This document shows, piece by piece, positions 42,800 to 54,545 of a DNA stretch of 64,000 nt. The notes below the pieces were generated by a model. It was given only the letters and a program-made list of their open reading frames with translations. It was not told the DNA's origin and ran no database searches. The stretch is taken from NCBI GenBank assembly GCA_018398815.1, contig CM031600.1, positions 50,145,916 to 50,209,915 of the forward strand, read 5' to 3'. Positions within the stretch are counted from its first letter, which is position 1; the number at the start of each line of letters is the position of its first letter. This DNA comes from Conus ventricosus. Lineage: Eukaryota; Mollusca; Gastropoda; Neogastropoda; Conidae. A program made the position numbers and the translations under genes.

Positions 42800-43870
42800 A
42801 GTTCTGAAATAGTAGCTGCTCTAGTTGGGGCTGCTGACCTCCTTCCTTTTGCAATTGGTCAGCTTCCTCATTGCCATATACATTGTAGTGTGAGTGTATC
42901 CACTGGGTGACAGTATTCTCAGTGGACTGCTACAGGATAGCCAGGGTAGAGACAAGAGAGTTGAGTTCCTTGTTTCGAGTATTTTAAACAGTCTGCAGTA
43001 CTGATAAAGCATCGGGGAAAACGACGACTTTGGAATGTATTGCCCCTCTATTTTCATGCAATGTTCTGGCTGTTGAATGTAGTGCATATGCCTCAGCCTT
43101 GAAGTTTGTGGAGAACGTACAAGTCGGGATGGCTTGTCAGACGGGAGTTCCATCCATCAGCTTCAGAAAAAGTCCCCCACGTCCGTTTCAGATAGCCTCT
43201 TCTTCTGAGCCAGCTGTATATGTATGTGTATAGAACTCTTTGGGGTATGTTTGCTCCATGTAGTCAAGGATAATTGCTTTCCTCTCCTGTTCTGACTGTG
43301 TGCCCTTTGTTAAAATGTCAGGAATGGTAACTCTGATTTCTGGGAATTGATTTCTTTTCCATGATGGTAGTGCAGTGTGGTGGAATTGTCTTGTTCTCTT
43401 GTTGCAAATAAATCACGATCCTGTCTCTCAAGTCTGCGTGTGTTGCGCACAAAACTGTGCACATGAGTCTGCACTTGGTGGGCTCTAACATTCTTTTGTG
43501 CGTGGGGTGATTGTTTATCCTCTTTCATTTGCCAGATTGTGTGAGATCTTTAGTATCTCGTCTGCTTTCGAGGTTCTGAAATCCTGTTAGTGGATCCAAG
43601 GCGTAAATCGGAGTTGTCTTGAGTGCACCTGTGATGATCTGGGATGCTTGATTCTGAATTCTTGAGGCCTGGTCGAAGTTGGTTCTGGATGCTGTCCCCC
43701 ATGTAGCTGCTCCATATTCCAGGACAGGTCTTACTCGTCCAAGAAAGAGCTTCCTCTGAATGGTGTGGTCTGCTGTCATCTGCATAAATTGCACCATGGA
43801 TCCATACAGGGATGTCACCCAGGACGTCGTTCATGAAGATGATAAACAACGGATTCGGTGAGCGACGCTC
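42800..43870 (-). pseudogene. I/Jockey-like LINE: RT end and RNase H
   Basis: On the minus strand the RT palm reads LFIIFMNDVLGDIPVWIHGA then IYADD (43870-43770, motif C present). After an internal gap comes LFLGRVRPVLEYGAATWGTA, SRIQNQASQIITGALKTTPI and FQNLESRRDT (43770-43525). Further down, after a less clear stretch, is an RNase H end, NTVTQWIHSHYNVYGNEEAD, with the final His and Asp region (about 42920-42860). RNase H after RT is typical of I-clade LINEs. Shifts and deletions are numerous. The upstream endonuclease is not present. Confidence 0.78.
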
Positions 43871-43914
43871 GGAGAGGACGGACGTGTTTCTACTGCTGCT
43901 CCACTGCAAGCGAA

Positions 43915-44147
43915 CATGACTGCATCCACGTAGTGTGAACTCGGTGACATGACTGCATCCACGTAGTGTGAACTCAGTGACATGACTGCATCCACGTAGT
44001 GTGAACTCAGTGACATGACTGCATCCACGTAGTGTGAACTCAGTGACATGACTGCATCCACGTAGTGTGAACTCAGTGACATGACTGCATCCACGTAGTG
44101 TGAACTCAGTGACATGACTGCATCCACGTAGTGTGAACTCGGTGACA
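43915..44147. repeat. 33-bp tandem array, 7 copies
   Basis: Seven near-identical copies of a 33-bp unit containing GACTGCATCCACGTAGTGTG. On the minus strand each unit reads MSLSSHYVDAV (11 residues) without a stop, and the frame enters the neighbouring LINE remnant. There is no variable spacer between units, so it is not CRISPR-like. Confidence 0.95.
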
Positions 44148-44239
44148 TGAGACTACGGTGATGAAAATCATGTGTAGTTTAAAGTGCTTTCGTGCCTTCG
44201 CTCTTCCTTAACATTTTTTTTTTCTTTTTCCCCTCTCCG

Positions 44240-45530
44240 TTTTCTTCAGTCACAAGGAACTAAGATGTGTTTGTGTGTGCTCTTAATAAGAAATGGTATC
44301 AAAGAACAATAAAAACAGTAAGACTTGTAAAAGAAAAAAACGATCTTCGGACTTTTGTTGAGGCACCGCTCAACTTCTGTCAGTGTCAGACAAGGAACTG
44401 TAATGAATCTAATCAATGCATGAAAAATGACAACCGAGTGGAGATGCGACACTACCTTCACAGCTGGGGTGAAGATGGCAATCTTTCTATTTGTAATCAT
44501 TTAAAAAACGTTGTGCAAGATAACATTAAAGACAGTGAAACAAGCATCAGAACCTGCATTTCTGACCAGTTTGAAAAGTTACGCAGAGAAATGTTTGAAT
44601 CTGCAACAAGAAAACACGTTTATTAAAGGAAAGGTTAGAGGAAATGGAAGATCAAGTAGAATATTTGCAAGACGAGACTGCTGGTCTGAAGAAATCGCTT
44701 GTCAGTGAACGAGAAGAACGAAACAATCTGGAACAATACCAGAGAAGAGATTCGGTGCGTTCTTGGGTATTCGTCCGGACAAAGGGCAAGAAACCCTGGC
44801 AGAATGTGAGCAGAAAATATTAACAATTATCCACGACAACTAGGGTTGCCCAACACACAGCATTCAGACATTAGCATCGCTCATCGGGTAGGCGCAAGGG
44901 GGGAGAGTGGGCCTATCACTGTGAAGTTCGTCAGACGGAAGCACAAATCAGAAGTCATTTTCAAACAACGATTTCTGAAAGGATCCGGCATCAGTATTGT
45001 AGAAGACCTCACCCCCACCAACATGAGCCGCGTTTCAAAAGTGAAGAACCACCCCTGTGTGAAGACGTGCAGGACAAAGGAGGGGAACATCTTCACCTGC
45101 TGACCAATGGCAACAAGGTACACATACACAACGGTGACATGGAAATGATCAGCAGGGCAGCCAAGGACATCAGAACGTCAGACATGGATATGTCTGCTGT
45201 ACCCCATTCCCCCCACCAAGGACCACTCGACCGAATGCCCTCCCGCCTGTCAGCAAGCCAGGTTTCTAGCACGCGGAAGGTACCCCAGAGACAACAAGCC
45301 CACGGCAGTCAGCAGTCCTGTGCCCCGATTTCCGAACATTGCAATCCAAGGGCAGGGGACGTGCTGTTTTTCAGAGACAACCGGGCTAGGGCCAGTCGTG
45401 TCAGAGACAGTCCCTCTCGCCAACCCAAAGGAAAAACCAAATCTCTGCTGATCCAGATGAACCAGATACCCACCAAAAACACAATCAGGGCAAAGAGTCG
45501 TTATAAAAGTAAGACTGTGAGTGTCAAAGA
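44240..45530 (+). pseudogene. LINE ORF1-like protein (coiled coil, RRM-like)
   Basis: The N-terminal frame (44267-44626) has a Cys-rich segment (FCQCQTRNC). Shifted frames then give a coiled coil (EEMEDQVEYLQDETAGLKKS, EREERNNLEQYQRRDSVR, about 44637-44760) and a domain with ISIAHRVGARGESGPITVKF, RRKHKSEVIFKQRF and GISIVEDLTPTN (44846-45090). A basic, low-complexity C-terminal tail runs to about 45530. This order matches ORF1 proteins of LINEs that bind the element RNA as multimers. No endonuclease or RT follows on this strand. A T-rich run begins at 45531. Confidence 0.72.
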
Positions 45531-46047
45531 CTTTTTTTTTCTTTTTTTTTCTTTCTTTTTTTTTTCAAGGGAAAAGCAAGGGTGAATATACTGCGGGAAG
45601 GGGGCATGGGAGGGGGAGTTGGAAACGACTGAGCCTTTCTTCGACCTTATTTGTAGGAATAAGCTTTTGTGTGATCACGATTTACGCTCATAACAAAGAC
45701 TAGAAACTTAGATCAGTCAAACAGTATTAGAGATACTGACAGAGATGATATCAACTAAACAAACAACAGGCATGGTTATAAGAACAATGACTGAGAGGGC
45801 TGAGAGAGGGGAGAGATACAGGGGGGGGGGGGGGGGGACTGATGGGGATGGGGGTGGTCGGAGGGGTCGTAAAGGAAACCAAAATAATCACATGTTATTA
45901 TTTTTACTATTACTATTATTATTATTATTTTTACTGTCAATGTGGCGGAGATGACGAGTATTGGTATTAGGTTGTTTTTACTGGGGGGGGGGGGGGGGGG
46001 GGGGGTTTCAGGTTTGAGCAGTGCTCTCTCTCTCTCTCTCTCTCCCC

Positions 46048-46092
<45 letters not shown>

Positions 46093-46583
46093 TCTCTCTC
46101 TCTTTAATTCTTGAGCATAACATAATCCGTTCCACCTACTCTGTTGTATAGACATTTCAGATAATCCGGCTTGAGAGGACAGGGGAGTGGAATGGATAGT
46201 GAGGGGGAAAGGGAGAAATAGTTGGGAGAAACTCAGCCCATGCACTATGACAGTGTAAAGTGGTGTTCACTTATCCAAATGTGGGTTATACATTGATTCT
46301 AACAAAAAGGTTAGAAGATTAGGGGGTGGGAGAAGTGGCGAACTCCACAGAAATGGGGAGGGGGAGGGGGGGATGGTCATGGGGGAGAGAAATGGGTATC
46401 AAGTGAAAAAAGGGAAGATGTCCATGTGAATCCATTAAAATGTGAAGAATACACAATGATATTGAAATCCAGCGACTAACAAATGTCTAATTGTTTTTTT
46501 TTCCATCCACAAAACATGGTCTTGGAAAAGATTGTGTGGGCCACTTTCGTTGTTGATTTTGACTGTATCCTAAAACATGTGTG

Positions 46584-46642
<59 letters not shown>

Positions 46643-46830
46643 GTGTGTGTGTGTGTTGTGTGGGGCGTAGGGGCGGGCTTTGTTTATAGTTCAATATTTC
46701 TTGCAGTCATTGCAACACCAAGTGCTCTGTAAGTTGCTGGAATGGTGACTCGGTACTTATCCTTGGATTTATTAGTTTGTTGTATATATATTATATGTAT
46801 GTATGTGTGTATGTATCTCTCTCTCTCTCT

Positions 46831-46889
<59 letters not shown>

Positions 46890-46920
46890 AATTATATATA
46901 TATATATATATATAAAATCA
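45531..46920. repeat. Microsatellite and homopolymer cluster
   Basis: T-rich run 45531-45567, G run 45821-45838, (TTA)n 45897-45930, G run of about 23 at 45981-46005, (CT)n 46023-46102, (GT)n 46588-46668, (CT)n 46818-46876 and (TA)n 46876-46914. The pieces between show no domain. Confidence 0.93.
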
Positions 46921-47014
46921 GGGTTTAAAAGCCGCTCAGGACGCAAAAAGTTGCTCAACCATGTAGGGAGCGACATACCAGTTTTAAAATAGATTTTAAA
47001 ATGAAGAGGTTAAA

Positions 47015-47053
47015 CCTACAAGCTTGTTTCAAGCTAAAAGCGCTCTCCTCAGG
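47015..47053 (-). other. Hammerhead-like motif at the Penelope left end
   Basis: The minus strand has CCTGAGGAGAGCGCTTTTAG followed by CTTGAAACAAGCTTGTAGG, resembling the CUGAUGA … GAAAC … GUA core order of hammerhead ribozymes, with one change (CTGAGGA). Penelope-like elements are known to carry hammerhead motifs in their terminal repeats. Stem I is not evident here, so activity is doubtful. Confidence 0.4.
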
Positions 47054-47249
47054 GTATACAATACAATTTTGGGCACGCCACCGGTGTTATATCGTGGTGT
47101 GGGGTGTGAGTTCTGTGCGTGTAGCACGTGGCCTGCCGGTTTTCTTTTTTGGGGCGCGTTCAGGGGACGTGCCACGGAATGGTGCATTGACAAAGATTTC
47201 CATTTATGCCTGCAATTGTTTATCATTTCTACTTAGAGTTCAGGGATGC

Positions 47250-48110
47250 TAGGTGGGGTTTACATAATATCAGCACTTTTCTGTGGTACATAAGGTTGCA
47301 TTTTTAGAAATGTTGTTGTATGGTGTTGCTCTTTATAATTTCCATGATATGTTGTAATCTATTTTCCTATTTTTCAGCTTCCAAATATATTTTACTTAAT
47401 TCTGTTTGGTTTTTATATTTTTTCATTTTTGAAAGACTGTTTATGGTTTGCATATCTGGTTTTAAAGTGGTTAGCCGTGATTCCTATGTATGTTTCTTTA
47501 TCACTGTCTGTTGTTACCGTAGCTTGGTACACAAATTGTTGTAAGACATTTATTATTCAAAGGACACTGGTCTTTTTTAGTGCATTACAGAATCCTTTCA
47601 TCACCCTCTTTGGTTGTGTTTTTTTGGTTTTTATTGGAAGAATCAATTAATTTTAAGGTTGGGCATACACGAGTATGATAGCTTGACGGTATTTTTGTTG
47701 AATATTTAGATAGTACATGTTCTTTTGGGAATGATGTTTTAAGGATTCTGAGGAATTCTTTCCACGTTAGTTTTGTTCTTCCATCATATGGAGGGTATAC
47801 CATATGATTTTTCTTTTCCTGTTTTTCCTGTTGCTGTTCATGTTGTTATCTGGGTTGTATTGTAATTTGTAGTTGTAGCCACTTTTTTTCAGCGCCTCTT
47901 GATATTCAGCTGCTGCACTGTTAAATTCTTTCTCTATTGCATGACAGTTTAGATAATCTTGTTTATATACATTAGGTATGGTTTTTAAGATGGAGGGTGG
48001 GTGGTTACTATGATGTCTACGTGAGGGAGTGTCATTAGGTTTTTATAGGTTGAGATGATCCTTAAGGTCAATGTTATGCTAATAATTTACGTGTATTTTT
48101 GTTGGCTTCT
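47250..48110 (-). pseudogene. Penelope-like RT-endonuclease linker and GIY-YIG endonuclease, left copy
   Basis: The minus strand reads SAAAEYQEALKKSGYNYKLQ and NRKNRKRKIIWYTL (about 47905-47795), the conserved linker between RT and endonuclease. WKEFLRILKTSFPKEHVLSK follows (47770-47710), then a zinc-binding start CTKKDQCPLNNKCL (47582-47540), a VYxA-like start of the GIY-YIG fold that is shifted, and SKYIWKLKNRKIDYNISWK (about 47405-47350). ATPYNNISKNATLCTTEKC follows that. These are the landmarks of the Cys-rich GIY-YIG endonuclease of Neptune/Poseidon-type elements. Many stops and shifts are present. Confidence 0.82.
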
Positions 48111-48169
48111 ACTTGATTTTAGGTTATGGCTTTGAAAATTTTACCAAAGTTTTTTCTTGTTTTCAAATG

Positions 48170-48730
48170 TTTTTGGTTTATGTTTAAGTGGAGACCGTCA
48201 TCTCTGATAACCACAGTACTATCTAAAGTATTCAACAAAAATCCGTCAAGTATCATATCGTGGAAATGCCAACTAAAAATAATGATTCCAATGAAACCAA
48301 AAACAACACACAAGAGGGTGATGAAAGGATATCTTGTAATTGCACTAAAAAGACCATTGTCTTTGAATAATAAATGTCTCTACAACAATATTGTGTACCA
48401 ACTACGGTAACAACGACAGTGATAAAGAAACATACATAGAATCAGGCCTAACCCTTTAAAACCAGATATGCAAACCTAAACAGTCTTTCAAAAATGAAAA
48501 ATATAAAACCACAGAATAAGTAAAATTTTTGGAAGCTGAAAATGGAATAGTCAACATTCATGGAAAATTATAAAATGCAACACCATACAACACCATCTAA
48601 AATGCAACTTGTCCAGAAAGGGCTCGTATTATGTAAATTTCACCTAGCATTCTGAATCTAAAGTAGAAATGTAACAATTGCAGGATAAATGACAATCTTT
48701 GTCAATGCTCCATCTCCGTGGCACGTCCCC
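48170..48730 (+). pseudogene. Penelope-like GIY-YIG endonuclease, right inverted copy
   Basis: The plus strand shows VLSKVFNKNPSSI (about 48205-48245), then ISCNCTKKTI-like and LNNKCLYNNIVYQ (48320-48405). FKTRYAN and YIWKLK-equivalent positions are in shifted frames up to about 48570. It aligns with the left copy in inverted orientation and is somewhat more worn. Confidence 0.72.
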
Positions 48731-48980
48731 CCTGAAACGCCCTCAAAAAAGTATAAAATCCGGCAGGCCGTGCTACAGCCAGAATGCACACGCCACACAC
48801 CACGGTATATACCCGGTGGCTGCCAAAACTGTTTGTATCCCTAGAGCGTTTTACTTGACACCAACTTGTAGGTTTAACTCGCATTTTAAAATCTTATTCA
48901 ACTGGATCAAATAAGTATATATAACATATATAATATATTATTTATAACTAGTCAATAATAGGAATTAATATGCCAATGAT

Positions 48981-49119
48981 TTAAAAAAAGGAAGTTAAAA
49001 TTCGAGTTAAGACTCTACAAATTTGTTCGAGCTGTGGCGCTGTCATCAGGATGACAGCGCAACACCTCGAAACAATTTGTAGAGTCATTACACCTCGAGT
49101 TTACACCTTCCTTTTTAAA
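48981..49119. repeat. Hairpin repeat with hammerhead-like cores, copy 1
   Basis: Inverted arms of about 68 bp meet at GTCATCAGGATGAC. The minus strand reads CCTGATGACAGCGCC, then GCTCGAAC, then TTTGTAGAG. The plus strand reads GGATGACAGCGC, then CTCGAAACAATTTGTAGAG. The outer ends are TTAAAAAAAGGAAG and its near complement. Confidence 0.8.
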
Positions 49120-49378
49120 CATCATTGACCATGCTCCAGGGCGACACTTTTAAAATCATTTAGCTCTTTGGTTATATTCATCTATATATACTATATAATT
49201 TAAATATATATATTATATATCCTAAATACTATAATATATAATATGCAATACGAATCATGAAACATTTATATATATTATATATATATATATTATATTTATA
49301 TATATTTATATATATATCATATATTTAAAATGCCTACAAATTTTTAAGTGCTCAACCCCTTGGGGAGCAAACATTAGT

Positions 49379-49518
49379 AAAACAAGTTAAAAGAGGATCT
49401 TAAAACTATCTACAAATTTGTTTCAAGCGTGTTGCGCTGTCTCAAATCCTGTGACAGCGCCAACACCTTGAAACACATTTGTAGACTAGTTTTAGATTCC
49501 TCTTTTAACTTGTTTTAA
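49379..49518. repeat. Hairpin repeat with hammerhead-like cores, copy 2
   Basis: A second inverted hairpin (arms about 65 bp, outer ends AACAAGTTAAAAGAGGA and complement) with the same inner words: GACAGCGCCAACACCTTGAAAC and, on the minus strand, GACAGCGCAACACGCTTGAAAC. It sits between TA-rich tracts (49180-49330 and 49520-49610). It shares TACAA.CTTGTTTCAAGC with the left end of the Penelope-like element. Confidence 0.8.
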
Positions 49519-49529
49519 CTATAATATCT

Positions 49530-50255
49530 ATATATTATATATAATATGTAAATATATAAGTATATATATATTCTATAAAATTATATATATTATATATATG
49601 TATATATACATGTAATTTTGGATGTGGGTGTATACTCGCTATGTGTCTTACTGCTCGCGGTGGTTGACTGATGTTTCTTATGAAACATTGTGACATTCTG
49701 TGAGTGGTATCTGTTTCATGATTCGTATATGCATTAAATGACATAGATGTATATAGAAACGTTGAAACTGGAGTTGTTATTCGTAACCTTGTGTTCAGCT
49801 CCTTTTGGTATGAATTTTTCAAAATGTTAAAAGATCAGATTTGTTTTTCTTTTGCTGCATATTTCCCCTTTCCATTTTTCCCTTATTCCTAAGCGTTATT
49901 GAACATCCCATCCGTAAAAGTCGGATAAGGAGACGTGCAATCGTTAAATTTTCGTGGCACACTTTAAAAAACTGTGATTTATATGTAACGTTGGCTGGTG
50001 GCGTGAACACAGCCCAAGGGATTACAATTTCTTATTTCCTTTTCTTTTTGGTTTGTATGTTAAGGTTTAACTGTTTATGTGACTGTACTTTTGATTTTTT
50101 TATGTGATTGTATTTGTAAAAGTGATTATTTGTTTAACCAATGCACATTCTCAAATTAGTGTTGATGTTTTTTTCGAATCTTCATTTGATGTACTGTTTC
50201 ATATATGCACACATAACCATGTATTTCAAGGTAAACCTCACGATCTGCACTCTTC
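49530..50255. other. TA-rich and unrecognised sequence before LINE
   Basis: TA microsatellite at 49530-49610, then about 600 bp without a domain. The last part may be 5' UTR of the following LINE. I could not identify an ORF1 for it. Confidence 0.5.
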
Positions 50256-50263
50256 TTTCCAAA

Positions 50264-50992
50264 ATGGATCAAACCATTAGTATCTGCTCTGTAAACTGCC
50301 AGGGTTTAGGAGACTTAAAAAAGAGAAGAGATGTTTTTCATTATTTAAGGGGAAAGGGTCATGATATATTCCTACTTCAAGACACTCATTTAAATCCTAA
50401 CATGGACAAGTACTATAGAGCCGAATGGGGATATCAGTGCTATTTTGCCTCTCATAGTACAAACTCTAGGGGTGTTGCTATTCTATTTAATAATTTAATA
50501 ATAACTTTGAATTTAAATTCAAGAAAGTTTATAAAGATACGGAAGGAAACTATATGTTTATTTCACTGAATTTCATGAACAAAGAATTTCTTATAATTAA
50601 TATTTATGGTCCGAACAGAGATTACCCCGACTTTTATCAAGAAATTGAAGACCATATACATGAATTGAGAACACCTAATCAGAATCTTATACTAGCGGGA
50701 GACTGGAATTTAGTGTTAAATCCAAACATTGATTATGATAATTAGCAAGCATATCAATAACCCTAAAGCTTCCGAAAAACTTGAAGAACTGATGGTAGAT
50801 GTAGATGTAATCGACATTTGGCGTGAGCTCTATCCCGGTAGCAGACAATTTACTTGGAGAAGAGCTACACCAATACAACAAAGCAGACTAGATTTTTTTC
50901 TCATAAGTGAACATTTAGTGTCTGATGTCGCTGACTGCGAAATTATCTCTGGTTACAGGACTGATCACTCTATGGTGGTGTTTAAAGTTTAA
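50264..50992 (+). pseudogene. LINE APE endonuclease
   Basis: VNCQGLGDLKKRRDVF holds the first Asn, FLLQDTHLNPNMD aligns with the catalytic Glu block (Asp here instead of Glu), and NLILAGDWNLVLNPNIDYD is the GDFN-type block. ISGYRTDHSMVVFKV holds the final SDH-equivalent (TDH). Three frames are needed (50264-50566, 50554-50742, 50744-50992). The substitution of the usual Glu suggests, if real, loss of nicking activity. Confidence 0.82.
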
Positions 50993-51639
50993 AAACGGCC
51001 TTCAGGCGAAACCAAACACATTTTGGAAGTTCAACTGCTCTTTATTAAAAGATTCTCAAATGTCACTAGGGTCAGAGATACAATTAAAGAGACTATAAAA
51101 GAGTATGCAATAAGATACGATGACAATATGGAATTTGACCAAACCTATTTAAGCAATTTAGAATTTAACATAACACAACAGTTGTTTTTAGATGTATTAC
51201 TAATGAAAATCCGTTCCCTGACAATAGGATATTCGTCATTTAAAAAGAAAAAAACGCAGAAAAAGGAAAAAGAACTTATAATAGATATTCAAACCTCAGA
51301 AAGACAAAATCCAAAGACCACAGAAGATTTGATAAAACTAAAAACAATGAACGAAAGACTTCAGGCTATAAGAGAAAAGAAAATGGAGGGTGTTCTGTTA
51401 AGATCAGAGCAAGATGGATCTCTCAGGGGGAAGATAACAGATTACTTCTGTGGGCTGGAAAAAAGAAATTATGTTAGTAAGCAAATGAATAAGTTACAAG
51501 TAATTATGGAAAGACTCTAACAGACAACAAAGATATTATTTGTGAAGTCAGTAACTTCTATAAATGTTTATAAATGAAAAGAAAAGCGTACAGAAATAGT
51601 TCAAGATCTTCCAACCCTCTCAGAGGAGAGCTCAACGGC

Positions 51640-52920
51640 TTTAGAAGGAAATATAACCTTAACGGAGGCAACAACAGCGCTCAAGCATATGAAAAATGAT
51701 AAAAGCCCTGGGACTGACGGTTTCACCTGTGAATTCTTTAAATTCTTTTGGAGTCAAATTGGGATATTCATAGTTAGATCTTTAAACGAAGATTAGAAAG
51801 GAAAGAATTGTCAGTTACTCAAAAAGAAGGTATTATAATTTGTATCCCTAAGCCTGGCAAACCAAAAGAATTCATTAAAAACTGGCGACCAGTCACACTT
51901 TTGAATGTAGTTTACAAGATAGGGTCATCATGCACAGCTTCCAGAATTAAATCAGTTCTCCCAAGTCTAGTTAATGAAGATCAGACAGGTTTCATCCCAG
52001 GAAGATTCATTGGAGACAATATTAGGTTGATATATGATATAATGTTTTACTTAAACAAAAACAGTTTACAAGGATTACTATTAGTGTAGATTTCGAAAAA
52101 GCCTTTGATACTGTAAATTGGACTTTTATGTTAAAAGTAGTTAAAGCCTTTGGTTTTGGTGATTCAATGTGCAACTGGATTGAACCTTTTTATAAAAATA
52201 GTAAAGCTACTGTAATAGTAAATGGGCAAGCATCACCTTGGTTTGAAATTAAAAGAGGATGCAGACAAGGTGAACCTGGTTTCCCCTTATTTATTCGTTT
52301 TATGTGTAGAGATATTAGCCATCATGATAAGACAAAATAATGATATTAAAGGAATTGTAATTAAACCAAACAGAACATAAACTTGCACAATTCGCAGATG
52401 ATACTCAATTGTTACAAAATGGTGACCAAACATCATTTGAGGAAACAATTAAAACTTTAGAGACGTTTGGTACCATTTCCGGTCTAAATATGAACAGCGA
52501 AAAGACATCCGCAATATGGCTAGGAAAAGAAATGAATTCTAACAAAAGATATATGTCTAATCTCAAGTTGGATTGGAATCCACTTAGATTCAAAATACTT
52601 GGAATATGGTTAAACACAGACATAACTGGTTGTGAGGAAATGAACTATTCAGAAAAATTCGAAGAAATTAAACAACTATACAAAATATGGGTAAAAAGAA
52701 TTCTGACACCAATAGGAAGAATAGCAGTTTTAAAATCTCTAATTCTATCAAAGATAGTATACCTGTGGACACTTTTACCTAATCCACCAGATAACTTTAT
52801 GCAAGCTCTTCAAACACTGTGTTTGAAATTTGTTTGGAATAATAAACAAGATAGAATCAACAGAAAGACTGCCACGAAAAAGGGTAGAAGAAGGGGGCAT
52901 AGGATTTCCTGATGTTAAGT
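51640..52920 (+). pseudogene. LINE reverse transcriptase
   Basis: TEATTALKHMKNDKSPGTDG, VTQKEGIIICIPKPGKPKEF, NWRPVTLLNVVYKIGSSCTA and EDQTGFIPGRFIGDNIRLIY come first. Motif A is in shifted frame (VDFEKAFDTVNW-like, 52086-52120), then RGCRQGEPGFPLFI (motif B region) and an FADDTQLL-like motif C at about 52393-52415. The thumb follows: LETFGTISGLNMNSEKTSAI and KILGIWLNTDITGCEEMNYS. At 52830-52910 two frames overlap at an A-rich site, which indicates a one-base indel. Confidence 0.87.
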
Positions 52921-53990
52921 GTTTCATGCACGCGCTGAAATTAAGCTGGATAAGAAAACTTGAAAAAGCAACTCATAAGTGGAAATCAGTTTTACTTGCG
53001 TTACATCCAAATATCAAAGATGTTTATAAATATGGACCAAACTTTTTGTTCAACTGGAAAACAACAAAACTTTTTTGGAGAGACACATTTCAAGCATACA
53101 GAATGTTCTGCAATAAATCTAAAACCTTTGAATGTATCGGAAACTATGGCAGAGCCTCTGTTCTTCAATGATAAAATTAATTTAGAGAATATTTCTTTAA
53201 GGAGATGTGAGTGGATAGACAACAATGTGCTTTATATTGCAGATGTGTGCAAAATAATGGGAACTTTATGTCGTTTGCGGAATTCACTGATAAGTATAAT
53301 ATAAGAACCAACTTTCTGAGCTATAGAGCTATCATTCTGAGAATACAAGAATTTGTTAACACTCTAAACATTGTGTTGGTAGATTGTAACAAGGCTCCAC
53401 TTTCTAGAGCACTACACCTTATCCATTCTGTTAAATAAAGGAACTCAATTATATATATAGTAATTCACTAGATGATAAAACAATACTAAAATGCACTCAG
53501 AAATGGAATGAAAAACTGGAAACGAATATTAATTGGAAGGCAACTTTTAGAAAAGTTAAAAAGATTCAAGAAATAAAATTAAAATGGTTTCAGATCCGAA
53601 TAATACATAAAATTATAGCAACCAATGTAGTTCTTTCATCTATGGGAGTAAAACCCGATGACAGATGCAGTTTCTGTCGCAGTAAGAAAAGATAGTATAG
53701 AGCACATGCTTTGGAGGTGTGAATATGTCAATCACTTTTGGAAAGACTTGAAAACGCTGTCAAAGAAAAATGTCCACACATCACATCTTTTTCTGTCAGT
53801 GAACAATTGGTTATCTTTGGTAATAACAATGGTTTTAAATCAGACGGTGTATTCGACTTGATTCTTCTTCTAGCAAAATTTAATATTTACACATGTAAAA
53901 GGACGACCAGGTGCCTCAATACAACACATTCAAAAAATTCTGAAAAAGCGGTATGAAACGAAAAATACATAGCTTACACAATGCTTCAAT
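52830..53990 (+). pseudogene. LINE ORF2 C-terminal domain
   Basis: Reads GGIGFPDVKCFMHALKLSWI, then weaker sequence, then a zinc-binding block with a Cys-x2-Cys pair just before KDSIEHMLWRCEYVNHFWKD (53665-53745), in two overlapping frames. This Cys/His block is standard near the end of L1/Tx1 ORF2. The coding part ends about 53960. Confidence 0.8.
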
Positions 53991-54059
53991 CAAGAAATTT
54001 CATGTTGATTGGCACTTTTATAAACAGCTTATTAGTATAGAAGTAAACTGAACCATGGA

Positions 54060-54255
54060 TACAAAATATGTGTGTGTATATGCATACACATATGGATGTG
54101 CATATGTAGGTGTGTATGTGTATGTATGTATATATACATATATATAGGTATGCGAACGTAATTATGTATATGGATATATGAAAACATGTATAGATATGAT
54201 AGATAGATATAATAGATAGATAGATAGATAGATAGATAGACATATATATATGTGC

Positions 54256-54300
<45 letters not shown>

Positions 54301-54545
54301 ATATATACATATATATGTATATATATATAGTATAATATGTATGTATGTGTGTGTGTGTAGTATATATGTATATGTATATATATATAGTTGTATGTATGTA
54401 TGATGTAATATAATAATATATAATATATATATATATATATGTATGATATAGTGTGTGTATATATGTATGTATGTATATGTATATATATATATATGTATAT
54501 AATATATATATGTATAATATTATTATATTATATTTATTATATAGT
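54060..54545. repeat. TA/TATG microsatellite in LINE 3' UTR
   Basis: Imperfect TATATG, GTGTGTATG, GATA (54206-54240) and TA repeats. Frames read Ile/Tyr/His repeats only. Confidence 0.93.

Larger units (their letters stand above)
46985..48895. mobile_element. Penelope-like element (GIY-YIG type) in head-to-head inverted copies
   Basis: A left copy on the minus strand (48110 to 46985) and a second, 5'-shorter copy on the plus strand (about 48150 to 48895) form arms of about 700 bp that are inverted repeats of each other. Both encode the same Penelope-type C-terminal region. The outer ends abut TA-rich sequence (46876-46914 and 48905-48960), the usual surroundings of endonuclease-bearing Penelope-like elements. 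The left end carries a hammerhead-like motif. No RT core (palm) is visible, so both copies are 5'-truncated. Confidence 0.83.

Noticed and set aside
43915..44147. CRISPR-like array
   Set aside because: Units are contiguous 33-bp repeats with no unique spacers, in animal DNA.
47015..47053. Confident active hammerhead ribozyme
   Set aside because: The core reads CTGAGGA rather than CTGATGA and no stem I can be drawn, so it is listed only as hammerhead-like.
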